This document shows positions 23,553 through 35,700 of a stretch of 64,000 nt of DNA, in pieces; positions within the stretch are counted from its first letter, which is position 1; every line of letters begins with the position of its first letter. A program made the position numbers and the translations under genes. This stretch comes from Tomocerus qinae (taxonomy: Eukaryota > Arthropoda > Collembola > Entomobryomorpha > Tomoceridae): NCBI GenBank assembly GCA_020055645.1, contig CM034547.1:40155909-40219908 (forward strand), in the 5' to 3' direction. Under the pieces are notes generated by a model. It was not told the origin of the DNA. It searched no databases and worked only from the letters and a program-made list of their open reading frames with translations.

Positions 23553-23848
23553 CAGGGTGTATCACAACTATTATATACGAAGTAAGAACTCCATAAACCG
23601 TGTTACATTAAGGGGGAAAGTTTAATCAATAATTGGTTTGCCCCATTTCAAAATGTCTAGCTTTTTGTGGTCACAAAGTTATTATTATTTATCTGATTAC
23701 TTAAATTTTTTAGTAAATGACTTTGCTGCTTTTGTTCTCCGATTCGTTAATTATTCGAAAATTGTAATACTGGTTGGAGAAAATCAAAATTTACTCAGCA
23801 TTATGTCAAGTAAATATTGCACAGATAACATTATCTGTGATACACCCT
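23553..23848. mobile_element. MITE, CAGGGTGTATCACA ends, TA target duplication
   Basis: A 296-bp element with perfect 14-bp inverted ends, CAGGGTGTATCACA and TGTGATACACCCTG, flanked by TA on both sides. This fits a non-autonomous Tc1/mariner-like element. A 73-residue open frame inside (from 23638) spans out of the element and shows no transposase motif. The similar CAGGGTGT start at about 38850 may be a fragment of a relative. Confidence 0.8.
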
Positions 23849-24861
23849 GTAGTATTTGAGCTTAGTGAGCTTGCAGAGGGTTTATTGGCAGGTAGACGTA
23901 ACATAAGTCAATATAAGAACAAAAAATTGCTTTGCTTGGGTTGTTGTAAGTAAAAGTACAAGATAAAGGTATATCGCTTGCTACTTTGTACGTACACATA
24001 GACTAAGGAGGCCTGTGGCATATTACATTATGAAGTAGTGGAGTATACGGGGGTTATAATATAGTGAGTTTACGTAGTATACCAGGTTGGGGTATTATCA
24101 TTAGGTAGATGTAAGTACCAAAACCTACATAATATATATAAGTAGTACAGAGGGTCTATATCCATCGTGTCATCCCCGACGTATACTTATATACATTATA
24201 AATACATATTATGTATGTACTTAAGTATAGGTATGGTTACTTTAACAGGACAGATACAAATTAAATTACGAAAGAGAGAACAACAATATAGCTAGCGGAT
24301 TTGTAGAGATAGGTAGTAATGTAATTTACAGAGTATATAGTAAAAGTATATAATTGCGTTATTTATATAGTTGGTATATACCTAGAACGGGCAACGCGTC
24401 TGAAACTTGAGGCAGAGTCTCGGCAACGAGATTGTGAAATACGGTCAAAGAAAGTAAAATCGTCACCCCTTGGAGAAAGCCCAGGATCAAACAATCACAG
24501 TAAACAAAGAAACCAATAAGTTTACACACATCCATTACATGACATTAAATTACATTTCACAGAGAGACGGAGTTCAGTTTCAAAGAAAGAATAAAAAAGA
24601 GTCCTTCAAGTCTCAAATCAAATCATAGATAAGTGTGGGTGAGTCAGGAAGAGTCGGATGGATCCATCCTGACTGGCATTAACTAACACATAACTAGGAA
24701 GGAATGCCTCAATCCTCTATTCATCTTCCCCCCACTCCAAATTCTCTTTGGAGAAAACGAGTCAGAGAAAACATTCTTTGTTCCTACGCATAAGTAAGTG
24801 GCTTCATGGTTAAACCAACTATCCTATACCCTATCTGTTAATTAAACGTGGATGGAAAAGG

Positions 24862-25035
24862 CAGTGTTTTAAAACTCCCGCCATGGATAATAATACACAA
24901 AACATACCTCGGACGCTTTCCAGGGACCTAACCTATTATAATTGAAAGTAATACTATAGATTCCTATAAGTACAACTACTACCTTACTCCAACCACTTGA
25001 ATTGCCTTCCCTGCAGCAGGTATCAGCATAAACGA
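24862..25035 (-). repeat. dispersed repeat R2, copy 2 (inverted)
   Basis: Reverse complement of R2: AAAACTCCCGCCATGG, ATACCTCGGACGCTTTCCAG, GGACCTAACCTATT, then CCTTACTCCAACCA and GCAGCAGGTATCAGC. It matches copy 1 in the same order after inversion. Confidence 0.7.
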
Positions 25036-25814
25036 GTTAAAGGCTTTAATGTAATCAAATACAATACTGACAGTGTAATGTGATGTGTAAGACTCACTCT
25101 ATGTAGATATGCATCCGGTCTTTCTCCATCCAGACACACATCTGCTAACTGCTAGAATAATGTATCAATAGCATTCTACACCACATTATTATTATTATCA
25201 GCATAATATCGTAGTAGTGTTTATGTTACAGTGTGTATTAAAACTCATGATATTCAAATTCATATCAAATTGTCGACATTTGTTAAATTTAATAGTGTCA
25301 AGTCAGTCAATTTCTAATTAAACCCTTAAAAAAATATTTATAAGCACTAAAATTTGGGTGCGTTAGAATAGAATTTTAATATATTTCGGGGATTTGATGG
25401 TTTGAAAAATAAACATCTCAAAAAAATGATGGTACACGTTGTAAGCTATTTTTATAAAGGTTATATTTAATGACAATATTTTGCATTTAAATGTTAAATG
25501 CAGTTAAATGTGTTCGTGTGTTAAGCAGAATTTAAAAGCACACGGAGTTACACTACACACTGTAACATGTATGTGTGATGTAAACATTTTGGGTATTGAG
25601 ACTGAGTCGGTAGAGCATCTCCGTTGAGTAAGTATAAGTACGGTATGCTTTCTTCTGCTTAGAATGTCTATGGTGGTCTGTGAGATAGCTAGATGTATGC
25701 CGTTTCCGTCCTTTCCTTTAGTGCCATTTCCCATTTTGAAGTGAGGAGGATAGGTATTAGTCACGTAAGGATATGAAGGGATATTGTCAGTAGCTACAAT
25801 AACGGTTTGGATGG

Positions 25815-25850
25815 TATGTCATGGCATGGCATGGCACGACATGGCGAGGC
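25815..25850 (+). repeat. short GGCAT-rich tandem repeat
   Basis: Repeats of ATGGCATGGC and near variants. Small and degenerate; it explains the repetitive start of the 98-residue open frame at 25807. Confidence 0.7.
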
Positions 25851-26204
25851 TTGGCATCTATTGAAACATCAACCTGACTTTGATAGGAAAAGGGCTAGAC
25901 TGATTTATGGGATGGGATTCCTCTCCGATGGAAATTTATTTGTTGGAAAGATATTGAGAATAGGATATGATTTCTATTATATTAGGATGCCACGCCACGC
26001 CGTCCCACCCAACTCACACCCTAAGCAATACTTTCTCCATCACTTTCTCCTATACCCTTCCCACACACAAACTTTTCCTCAATCTTTGCGTAGGCCTCTT
26101 TAATCCCTCCCCCTCTTTCCCCGCCGCACTTTCTCAGTAGCCCTTCCGTTGAAGTAAGACAGAGGTTCTACAGATACCTATCTATGTTATTATTAGGGTA
26201 GGTT

Positions 26205-26270
26205 AAGTCCCAAAGCGTCCGAGGTATGCCCTGTCCATAACTCATGGCGGGAATTTTAAAAAATCCCACC
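26205..26270 (+). repeat. dispersed repeat R2, copy 3 (short)
   Basis: Contains GGTTAAGTCCCAAAGCGTCC, GAGGTATG and CATGGCGGGAATTTT, the central part of R2 in the same orientation as copy 1. The flanking parts are missing or unrecognisable. Confidence 0.65.
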
Positions 26271-27579
26271 ACTGCCTTTCTCCGACCTATTTTCCTTTCT
26301 CCATACTAATTGTTCGATATTTCACTATTTATAATAGCAAAACAAGTATTAATTACACACGGCACTTTTTTCCAACCTTAGTAATCTGCTATTTATTTAA
26401 TAGGAAGATATTGCACTCTTTGGTGCCCAATATAGACTTCGTCTTGAAACAGATACTCTTAGTTTTTCTTGAGTCTTCAATATTCGTCCTCATCAAATAT
26501 TTTGAAATGTACCTTCGTCGACTGCATTTCCGTTATTGTAGATTTATGCATAACAAGTAAATCAGTACCTATATTACTTCGTTATATATACTCATGTAAT
26601 TCTTTGTATTTGTTCAGCTTTCGGGTAGTTAAATTGCTGTCCTTAGAGTTTTGTTGAGGAGGTAAATATTAATATAAAACGGTCAACTTTTCTTACATTA
26701 TTGCATCGAAAGAAAGTGTTTATCTATTGAATAGTAAATATTGGAATTGCAGTTGACTATAGTAAAGAAAGAAAATACGCTGCTCTCGTCGGAGTTGGAG
26801 AGTTTACAGAAAGCGCCGTGAAGACTTCAAAGGGAAACCAGCCAAAGGCAAAATAATCCAACAAAAGGGAGACGCAGGAGTCTCATTTTAAGGGCAAAAA
26901 TATCCAATGTACAAAGTACGGTTTAGGGATTTCGAGTATTCGGAGTACAAATGCACAAAATAACTAATGTCAAAACAATGGTATGCAAATTCTCCAAATA
27001 TATATATAACTCAAAACGCGCGATGTAGGTTGAGTATGCTAAGTGGGTATGTCAGAGACTGACAAAAAGGACATGCATGCAGCACAATAAATCTCTCACC
27101 TGAAGGCACCACAAAAGTCGTCAAAGGCAATATTCGCACTTGTCATAAAAATCCAAAATCAAACAAAAACAAAATGTTTTCCCAAGTTTCTGCAAATATA
27201 TTGGCACGCTTCTGTATTCCGAAAGATCTCAAATGATTCGGAACGACATGTCTTCATTTATCCAACTGGGTATATACAATACAATAGTAAGTGTATAAGT
27301 AATCGAGTATATAGTGTGAAATGAGAAGAGGAAGAAGGGGATGGGTAGGTGTGGCGATGAGCTGTGGGAATGACAAGTACAATTACAAGTACAAGACTAA
27401 ATCTATCGGCAGGTCAAACAACATGAGGCATTGACTTACTTATAATATCCATTCACATTTTGGTTGTAGTGATGGGTGAGGTGATTTGGTTTGGGGAGTG
27501 ACAATTAAGTGGGGTGAGTCATTATCGACTAAGTATAAATACATTAGCTAGACTATAGACAGGTGTATACATACGTACT

Positions 27580-27602
27580 CATCATCATCATCATCATCAC
27601 AC
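27580..27602 (+). repeat. CAT/ATC trinucleotide microsatellite
   Basis: A short run of CAT repeats within intron 8. A similar ATC run is at about 29670-29700, beside exon 8. Confidence 0.85.
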
Positions 27603-27939
27603 GCGTGTACACGTACAACTAGGTTGCTATCAATCAACTCAAAAATGTGTTCGGTGAAGGGCAATGTACTTTCTCCAGGAGTGAAAGTGTGAGTCGGTGA
27701 AAAGGGCTATCTTACTCAGGAAAACACTCGGTCTGGGAAGGATTTCTATGTCAACTATTACTAAGTAGATCAGACAGACGGTCTTATCTTCAGTTAATGT
27801 AGGTCAGCTACAATTTAATTCAGGAAGTCGCTATATAAGACTATATTAACATCAAAGGCTGTCATTTCATGTCATACCCAACTCTCGCTACTATAAGGAA
27901 ATTAATATTTAGGTTGGCGTGGTAGGTATGTAGGGATTA

Positions 27940-29160
27940 ATGTAGGAATTAAATACATATGATTGGTTAAGGAATTAATTTGTTATGATTAGGAATAGAA
28001 TACATTTAATATGATTGGTGAAGGAATGCCAATTGAGGATTGGTGAAGGAATTCAAATTGATAATTGGTGAAAGAATACAAAATGATGATTGGTGAAAGA
28101 ATACAAAATGATGATTGGTGAAGGAATACAAATTGATGATTTGTGAAGGAATACATATTGATGATTTGTGAAGGAATATTATTGATATGATTTGTGAAGA
28201 AATATTATTGATATGATTGGTGAAGGAATATTATCGAAATGATTGGTGAAGGAATATTATCGAAATGACTGGTGAAGGAATATTATCGAAATGATTGCTA
28301 AAGAAATATTATTGATATGGTTGGTGAGAGAACTTAAATTCACAAAGTTGACTGAAGAATATAAATTCATAAAATTGGCCGAGAAACACATTTCATAAAA
28401 TTGGTGGAGGAATATATTTCAAAAATTGGCTGAAGAATATAATAGGACATGATTGGTGAAGAAATATTATTGATATGATTGAAGAAATATTATAGATATG
28501 ATTGGTGAATTATTATTATCGATACGGTAAGGGAAAGAAAAAATAGATAAATTGGTCAAGGAATATAATATGGCATGATTGGTGAAGGAATATTATTGAT
28601 ATGATTGAAGAAATATTATCGATATGATTGGTGAAGTAATATTATCGATACGGGAAGGAAAATAATAAATATAATAGGTCGAGGAACATAATTTCATGAA
28701 ATTGTTCGAGGAATATAATATGGCATGATTGGTGAAGGAATATAAAATCGTATGCTTGGAAATATAATTGTATGATTGGGGAAAGAATATTATTATGATT
28801 AGTGAAGGATTATAATATGGATTAATGGGTGAAGAAATGTAAAATAGTTTCACTGCCGAAGGATTAGGATTGGTGAAGGAATTTAATATGGCATGGCTGG
28901 TGAAGAAGAATAATATTATATGATTGGTGAAGGATTAGTGAATATATTTGATAACATAATATGGTATTATTAGTGAATGAGCATAAATGATGTTATTGGC
29001 GAAGGAATACAATTGATATAATAGGTGAAGGAATAAGGAACATAATTACTTTAATTGGGGAAGGAATATAACATATGATATGATTGGTAAGAGAATGAGG
29101 AATATTAATTGGAATGATTGGCTAAGAAAAGTTATTGATATTATGATGGGTGAAGGATTT
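27940..29160 (+). repeat. AT-rich minisatellite, ~26-bp unit
   Basis: About 1.2 kb of tandem units of the form GATTGGTGAAGGAATATTAT plus TGATAT. Units vary from about 22 to 30 bp and include variants with ATGGCATG, ATTTCATAAAATTGG and CGAAATGA. No frame is open throughout. It sits 0.75 kb downstream of the TM2 exon in the direction of transcription. Confidence 0.85.
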
Positions 29161-29900
29161 GGGGACTTGATGATTTGTACTGGGATGAGTTGATTGTAGC
29201 GACACGATTACGATACGTACTAGTATATACGAGACACAGAGAACACGTTACGCTACGACAGTTACATTGACAGTACATCGACAACATCCAATATAGAAGT
29301 TGAAGAAGAAGAAGAGAGTGTAGATGGAGACAGAGAGTGGGGAAAGGTGGTCGGAGAAAGTATCCAAAGTCATTACTGAGTGAAAGTAGATAAATATTCA
29401 AAGGGAGCATATTATTATCATGTGTAGACATTCACAAACGGGATGATGTTAAATGAGGATTAGTTACTGATGGGGGTGGGGAGTGAAAGTAAAATGAAAG
29501 TCGTAGAGTCTCGTCAGCTACATAAATAGTGCTACGATTTATATATATTGATAATTTATTTGTTCGAGTACATGTACCTGTGTCTATCCATCTAGTCTAA
29601 GTTGATTCTAGACACTCTCTTCAATTTCATTACCATATCAATATCAAACCCCATACGAACATATTCATATCATAATCAATATCATCATCATCATCATCAT
29701 AATCATTACCAAGATCCAATCATCATCGTCAAGATACCAGTCAAAAGCCAATAGCAAAACGTAAATACTTAATATGAGTACATTACAGTATGATAAGCAT
29801 CTGCAGCGCGGCGACAATATCAATATGAATATTGTGGAGCTTGCTTGTTCGTGTGGAATGGAAAGACAACGAAAGGCATGAAAAGACCCAACGGATTTAC

Positions 29901-29987
29901 CTAGCAAAGGCACTGCATCTGAGGTTGCTGGCATTGTTTCCGCGACCATGTTTAAGAACACTGTTAAACTAAGTAATATTGTCACAC
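29901..29987 (-). CDS. nAChRalpha7-like: nAChR exon 8 (TM2, channel pore)
   Basis: An 87-nt exon after TTGACAG, encoding VTILLSLTVFLNMVAETMP and then ATSDAVPLL, with split Gly codons at both ends (phase 1 to 1; donor G|GTAAAT). This is the pore-lining helix with the gating Leu and the outer Glu ring of cation-selective receptors. Insect alpha6 genes have several alternative TM2 exons. I saw only one copy in this window, so in this gene the duplicated segment is TM1, not TM2. An open frame runs well past both splice sites, but only this part is homologous. Confidence 0.96.
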
Positions 29988-32588
29988 CTGTCAAAATGGG
30001 ACATCCATTAGCTTTGCACAAAATACCCAAAAAACATCTTATAAATACACAAATATATACATAGAGTACAATTACGCACATTGTACGCAAAAATCACAAA
30101 ATCCGTCAACACAAAAATCATTAGATTAGATCACCCAAAAATATGAAAACAAAACATCAAAATTCCAACGCAAAAGTCAAAATTGATATGGAGAATGAGA
30201 AAACACGTACAGATGGCTTAGTTAGACTAGTCACCGCATGTCAGCTCTAAGCAACAATGGCACTTTCTCCATTGTTTTCAAAATCTCCATCCACTTAACA
30301 AAAATCGGTTTCTTTCATTTCCAGTCGCGTGAATCGAATAAATGGAATGGAAATGCTGCCAAGTGCACACCAGAGGACAAAGGGAGAAAGTATACCGAGT
30401 GTTTGTGAAAATATCATGTGTGTCGTGTGAGGAGAAAGCCAAGGGAAATTCTCTTTATAAATAAATACAGAATGAAGCTGTTATTGCCAACAACACTCTC
30501 TAGATCACAAGTAGTACTTCAACAACCAAAAATATACTTGCATTAGTACTATAAATGTACATAGTACACATACGGTGAAAGTAAAACAATAATTATCGTA
30601 ATATTTGTAAATTATAAACGAAATTATTTAATAGCTGTGCACCTTATCCACGTACTAAGAAGTATATAAATAAATTAATACTGGATGGTGTGGTTTTGCA
30701 GGGATAGATGTATACATTGTACACACAGCATGTAAATAGAACAAGCTGTTATTGCATTAATAGAAGTAGGTATTTGCTCAAGGGACTAAATACACGTCTT
30801 AATCAACAACTTCTACTATATCATCTTATTTCCATTCCACTCCGCACCCAAATAATTTCAACCACCTAAGTAAATCTCTAGTGTTTGAGTAGCAGGGTAC
30901 AGAGAGTTTTGGACCATTTTGGCACTGAGTGAAAGTTGCCTCAGACTGTCACGAAAAGGAACTCAACTCGTTGCATTTACATCCCCTAATGTGTGCATGC
31001 AGGAGACATTACACTCCATGGTCCTAGTTACTCATCTTCATCACACATTTTACTACCAAACCAACACAGATGAGGAATACACAAAACGGCGTTTCTAAAT
31101 AACATTGGCCACTTATTCACTAAACATCTACTTACCGTAGATAGCAGGATGTATGCATAACTCACCTAAAACATTCATAAATATTAAAGCAATTTCTTTA
31201 TATACTTTATATTACATTTCCCTATATTTGCGCATAAATCCTTTATGTTCGTAGCACACCTTTTTAAGTACACATTCATATATATATACACTGATCTATG
31301 GAGATACAACATTTACTGTTATATTTATAGTACAAATTATTATGTAAGTTAGAGATGTAAAATATTCAAGAATAAAAAGTGATTATGATATAAGAAAGGT
31401 TAAAGCTAAGTGGTTTTGAAGGGAAGAGAAAGTAGGGATCTGCGTAGATGAGGAGATAGCTAACAGGTTAATTGTGGCTAAATAGATGCTAAAGAGTATT
31501 ATAATCATTTGCTATGAAAGTCTAAAGACGAGACTCTGCTAAAAGTTCGCCAAAGCAATTCCTAATGGGGCCACATTAGCTGGGAGAAAGTATGCATAGC
31601 TACTTTCTCCGAGAGAGTTGATGCGGCAACCTGCTCCTCCTGCCTCCTTGCCCTACAGCTCTTTAAAAGTTTATTGTAGCGTTTCTTATTGTTACACACG
31701 GAGGCTAGGTAAACAAACCAACTTTCCTGCCAAGTGATACAGAAATTTAATGCATTCAAGTATAATAGGGTGAAAGTAGGATATACCTAGGTTGGAAATA
31801 CAAAATATTTATACTTTCTCCTTCATATCTCCTGTAGGAATACTATTCATACACCTATGTAATGGAGTTGTATGCAAATCTTATAGGAGTAATTGGAGAT
31901 AAGTAAGTTATTATGATGAGATGGCGATTTTGGATTAGGAGAAAGGTGGGGAAGAAAGAGTGACAGTTTTAAGTAGTACACAAATTGTATATAAGTATAG
32001 AAACATGTTATGTAGTTCAAGTTGACCGTTTTATACAGAAGACGTGATGAGGGGATGGATCCGGCAACTGCGACCGACCCGAATCCCAAGTCCTGATCCT
32101 GAAAGAGTTAAAGACTCAAGTGACGTAGCAACGTTGCAGCTACACCAAATCGATCCGCGGTCGTAGGAAATCCGAGCAGAAAAAATATATACACAAGACG
32201 AAAAAGAATATCGTGAATGGGGACCAAAGAAATCAAACCAACATCTCCCAATTCACCTCAAATACTACATAGAAATGTATCCATTATTATTATTTGCTAT
32301 TTCTAACACCCTAATTAGTCTTCTTTCTATTTATAGTCTTCAACCTTCTACAATTCACCAGTCAGTGGCAATAAGTACATTATAATATCTTTTTTCACTG
32401 TACATTTCAAAAATTTGATGGGACTCTCAAGTTTCCGACAGTGCTTTTGATAGTCGTAGACAGTCAGAGAGAGGAGACAATTGGGAAGAAAATGAAAATA
32501 GGTTGATAAAGGTTTTGAACAGAAAGGTTTAATGATAAGATAATATCCGTCGAGACAGACAAGACACAATAATATTTATGTTGAATAC
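29988..32588 (-). other. intron between exon 7b and exon 8, 2.6 kb
   Basis: AT-rich, without repeats of note and without a recognisable exon. Several ACTTTCTCC/GGAGAAAGT words occur (about 30.26, 31.58, 31.60 and 31.81 kb). Confidence 0.7.
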
Positions 32589-32783
32589 CTAGTGTGAGTT
32601 TTTCTCCGCACTCGTGCGGCAAGGTGAATCCTAGCAAAGTCATGGATGAAACCATGATGCCCGGAACAATTAGATTCACCAAGTAAAACAAAGTTCGGCG
32701 CTGAATACGCACGTAAAAGGTGACGTCGATGTACGGCTCCGAGCAGCACTGATAATACTTTACATTGCGCTTGTTTGTTAGAC
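32589..32783 (-). CDS. nAChRalpha7-like: nAChR alternative exon 7b (loop C + TM1, unsplit)
   Basis: A 195-nt exon after CTTATCTGTAG with donor G|GTATTC; it enters and leaves in phase 1 exactly like cassette 7a. It encodes [18 protein letters not shown], so it keeps the aromatic-X-Cys-Cys loop C, then TM1. It is divergent: Pro-Gly before the basic pair is Thr-Asn, the TM1 Pro-Cys is Pro-Gly, and the linker before TM2 is [11 protein letters not shown] instead of [11 protein letters not shown]. The selectivity residues Gly-Glu-Lys are kept. The reading frame is intact and both splice sites are good, so it is probably a used alternative rather than a dead copy; expression cannot be judged here. 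Confidence 0.88.
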
Positions 32784-35700
32784 CTACAGATAAGAATCAG
32801 TCCCATTTTTTTACAATCATCTTCAAAACTCTAAAAGTGCTTTATTAAATTATTATAGCACTGTTGTTATTCTTGCTTTACTTTAGACATGTAAATGGCT
32901 ATTTATTCTTCTGCACAAATTGCACTGCACAAATCAATACAAACTACTGAATAATTTTACAGCTTTCTCGTACACCAGAATGTTTCTTCTAACTAATGTC
33001 CCTTATATCAAAAGTATCTCTAAGTAGCTATTTAATTAAAATATTTATTTAGATCCTTGAGTAGTTTTAGTACTGGAGAGGTAATAAACGCTGTTATAAA
33101 ATAGTATTTCATTTCCATACAATCCTAGATACTTTCCTCACTATACTATTGCAAATTCAAAACAAGATTTGATGATGACATATGAGTAAGGAAATGATAA
33201 GCGGTATTTAAGTAATTCGATCTGAGTTTTCATGTTTGGAGGAACCAGGAACTTAAATTGAAGTAAAAAATATACACATAAAGGTAAACCTGACTTCAAA
33301 AACACATGCTAAGTATTATTTATACAATTCACCCCACAATAATGTTATCCCTACTCGTGATAAAATCATAAATTACATCTCTTCAATGTGCGTAAGGTTC
33401 AAGATAGTGTTTGGCAAGTTGATCTCCAATCCAGTCTTTTAAGAACAGAGTTTAAAATTGTTTCAGGAATAGCTAGAGTGGACAATGGACAAACTCTTTG
33501 CGTTAGTCTACCTAAATACTATATAAACGTAGTTTGACAACTTCATATCTGCTTTTAATTGATAATGTGCTATATAATTACACTTAGAGTCCGGTCCGGT
33601 TTAATCCGATTTTTAAGTCGAAAAAAAATCTGGATTTTATAAATGCAACTATACGTAGAGGAATCTTCTAATTCATTAATAGCTAATAGGTACCCACTAA
33701 CAAGTTGTCCATATCCACTAGTAAGTAATAGATATTTACTAGTAAGTACATTAGAATAGGAAGAAATTGTTATGGATTACGTACAAGTTGACAATTTGAA
33801 GTGTATTTGGCACCTGATGCCTTACAATACTACACGTATTTAATTGTAATTCATATTTATTGGATAAGTACTAGTCTGAAGTTGGGATAGATATTGTCAG
33901 AGTGCTACATACTTTTGAAAACCAAGCTGAGTGTCCTAATAGACAAATGGAATAGATGAAATAGTCGACGTGAGCATAGAGATAATTGTTTGGAAGGTCT
34001 CTGTAGATAATTAAAGAGTATAGCGAGAGTGGACGTTGAGTGAAGGTATAATGACAAGTGGGAATAAGTAGATAGGGATAGTAATTCATACACTCATTTC
34101 CTTGGGAGTAGTGGAAAAGATGTGCCTGTTGTACGTACATATGTATATGTTAGAGGACAGTGAGTGTGGATGGTGACGTAGGAGAAAGCGAGAGACAGCA
34201 GTCTCGTTGACTTTCTCTGTGAACTATCGACTTCCTGCTAAACTGTCGTAAGTTTTAACGACTGCGCTCGGCAACATACTCGATGGAACTCTTGTCCTCA
34301 CTCTATTAAACATTTAACACGAGTTAGCCTGCTACTTTTACTTTTCTACTAATGTAAGTGTCCAACGTGGCCATTAACAGTTTGCACAAACTTTCCCGAC
34401 TCCCTCCGTCTATACAAATACTCACCATATCTTAGTCAATGCTCATCTGCAAATGTATTCTAGATTTCTTCAGAGATCATATGTCAGCCAACTTTTCTAC
34501 TTCCCAGCACTGTAAAACTAACTCGGTAATGGCCAAGTACTCTGACAGTATTTATTAGTGAGTAAGCACACGGTCATGGACAGAATATTCATACCCACCA
34601 ACGATCCCATATTATATAAGTGTATACTGTACATGTGTATAATGAAATTTCAACCCAGCCATGCTATCTCTTCTCTTGATCTCTCTTACAGCAGATATGC
34701 AATAAGAACATGCATGAACCTTTATTATTCCGAGTGTTACACTACACTAACTGCAACTACTTACTACTCTCACTCCTACAAACATTCTCAATGTACAGTC
34801 CTGCCGAACTAAAACCTCACATTCCACGATTTCCCCCAAATTTCCTATCTACCTCTCTTTCTATCCCTAAATGTCGTAAAAGGGTATTATTGCTAAGCTA
34901 AAACAGGCGAGGAATAGGGCACCAAGATTTAAATACAACAGTCTTAATATAATGAACGTACTACGATATGAACGGTTTTGAATGGATGTACTTGAGCAGA
35001 CGTCACACATTCTCCTTTCTTTTTATCCAAATAAGTACATAAAAGACCTACATATACATGAGTGTGTTGGAGTCCAACTGCCAATACTCTAGTTATGAAT
35101 ATACGGCCTGTGAAATAATAGTATGTATTATCTTATACACTGCCTATAAATATAAATAGCATTTGTAATAATATACTATGTAGTATGGTACAAACTGGTA
35201 TAGATAACCTCCTCTCCATCTACCTCACCAACTTTCACAACCTTCATTTTCGAAGAGTTTGTGTGGTGAAAGCAAAGTGAAAGCATCTGGAGGCGCGATA
35301 AACGGAGAGTTAGGTAGTTGGCTGCCTATAACATATGAGAGTGAGTGAGTCTGCCTGGCCAACCACCAACCACTCGCTCACTCACTTACTCCAATGTCTC
35401 CTCTATTCATTCACATCTCGCTTTCTCCTAGCTCCTAGCACTTCTCTCGCCCAGATAGCCATTCCCAGCCACAGACATATATAACTACGTCCTGTACTTG
35501 TACAGTAAACACTGTGAAACAGTCAGATGAGTCTTCCTTTCCACATCATCTCTTAGATTCCCTCGTCTCTGATATTTACTTACTATATACTTGTCTTAAA
35601 TACAACCAGCATGTCTGGCTCAACCTCACTTACTCCTATACTCCCTCTTTAAACTTCCATCCAATACCATGAATTACTATGCGGTTTTACTTATGTATGT

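Larger units (their letters stand above)
20437..29900 (-). other. intron 8, 9.5 kb, no exon recognised
   Basis: AT-rich sequence between the TM3 and TM2 exons. I searched the minus strand for alternative TM2 exons (family words LSLTVF, VAET, MPATSD) and found none. It holds a MITE-like element, a three-copy short repeat, a microsatellite and a large minisatellite, listed separately. From about 20.4 kb rightwards the words GTGAAAGT and GAGAAAGT become frequent. Confidence 0.65.

Noticed and set aside
29665-30090. 141-residue minus-strand open frame taken as a whole gene
   Set aside because: Only 29901-29987 (TM2) is coding; the tail of repeated Met/Ile comes from a CAT/ATC microsatellite.
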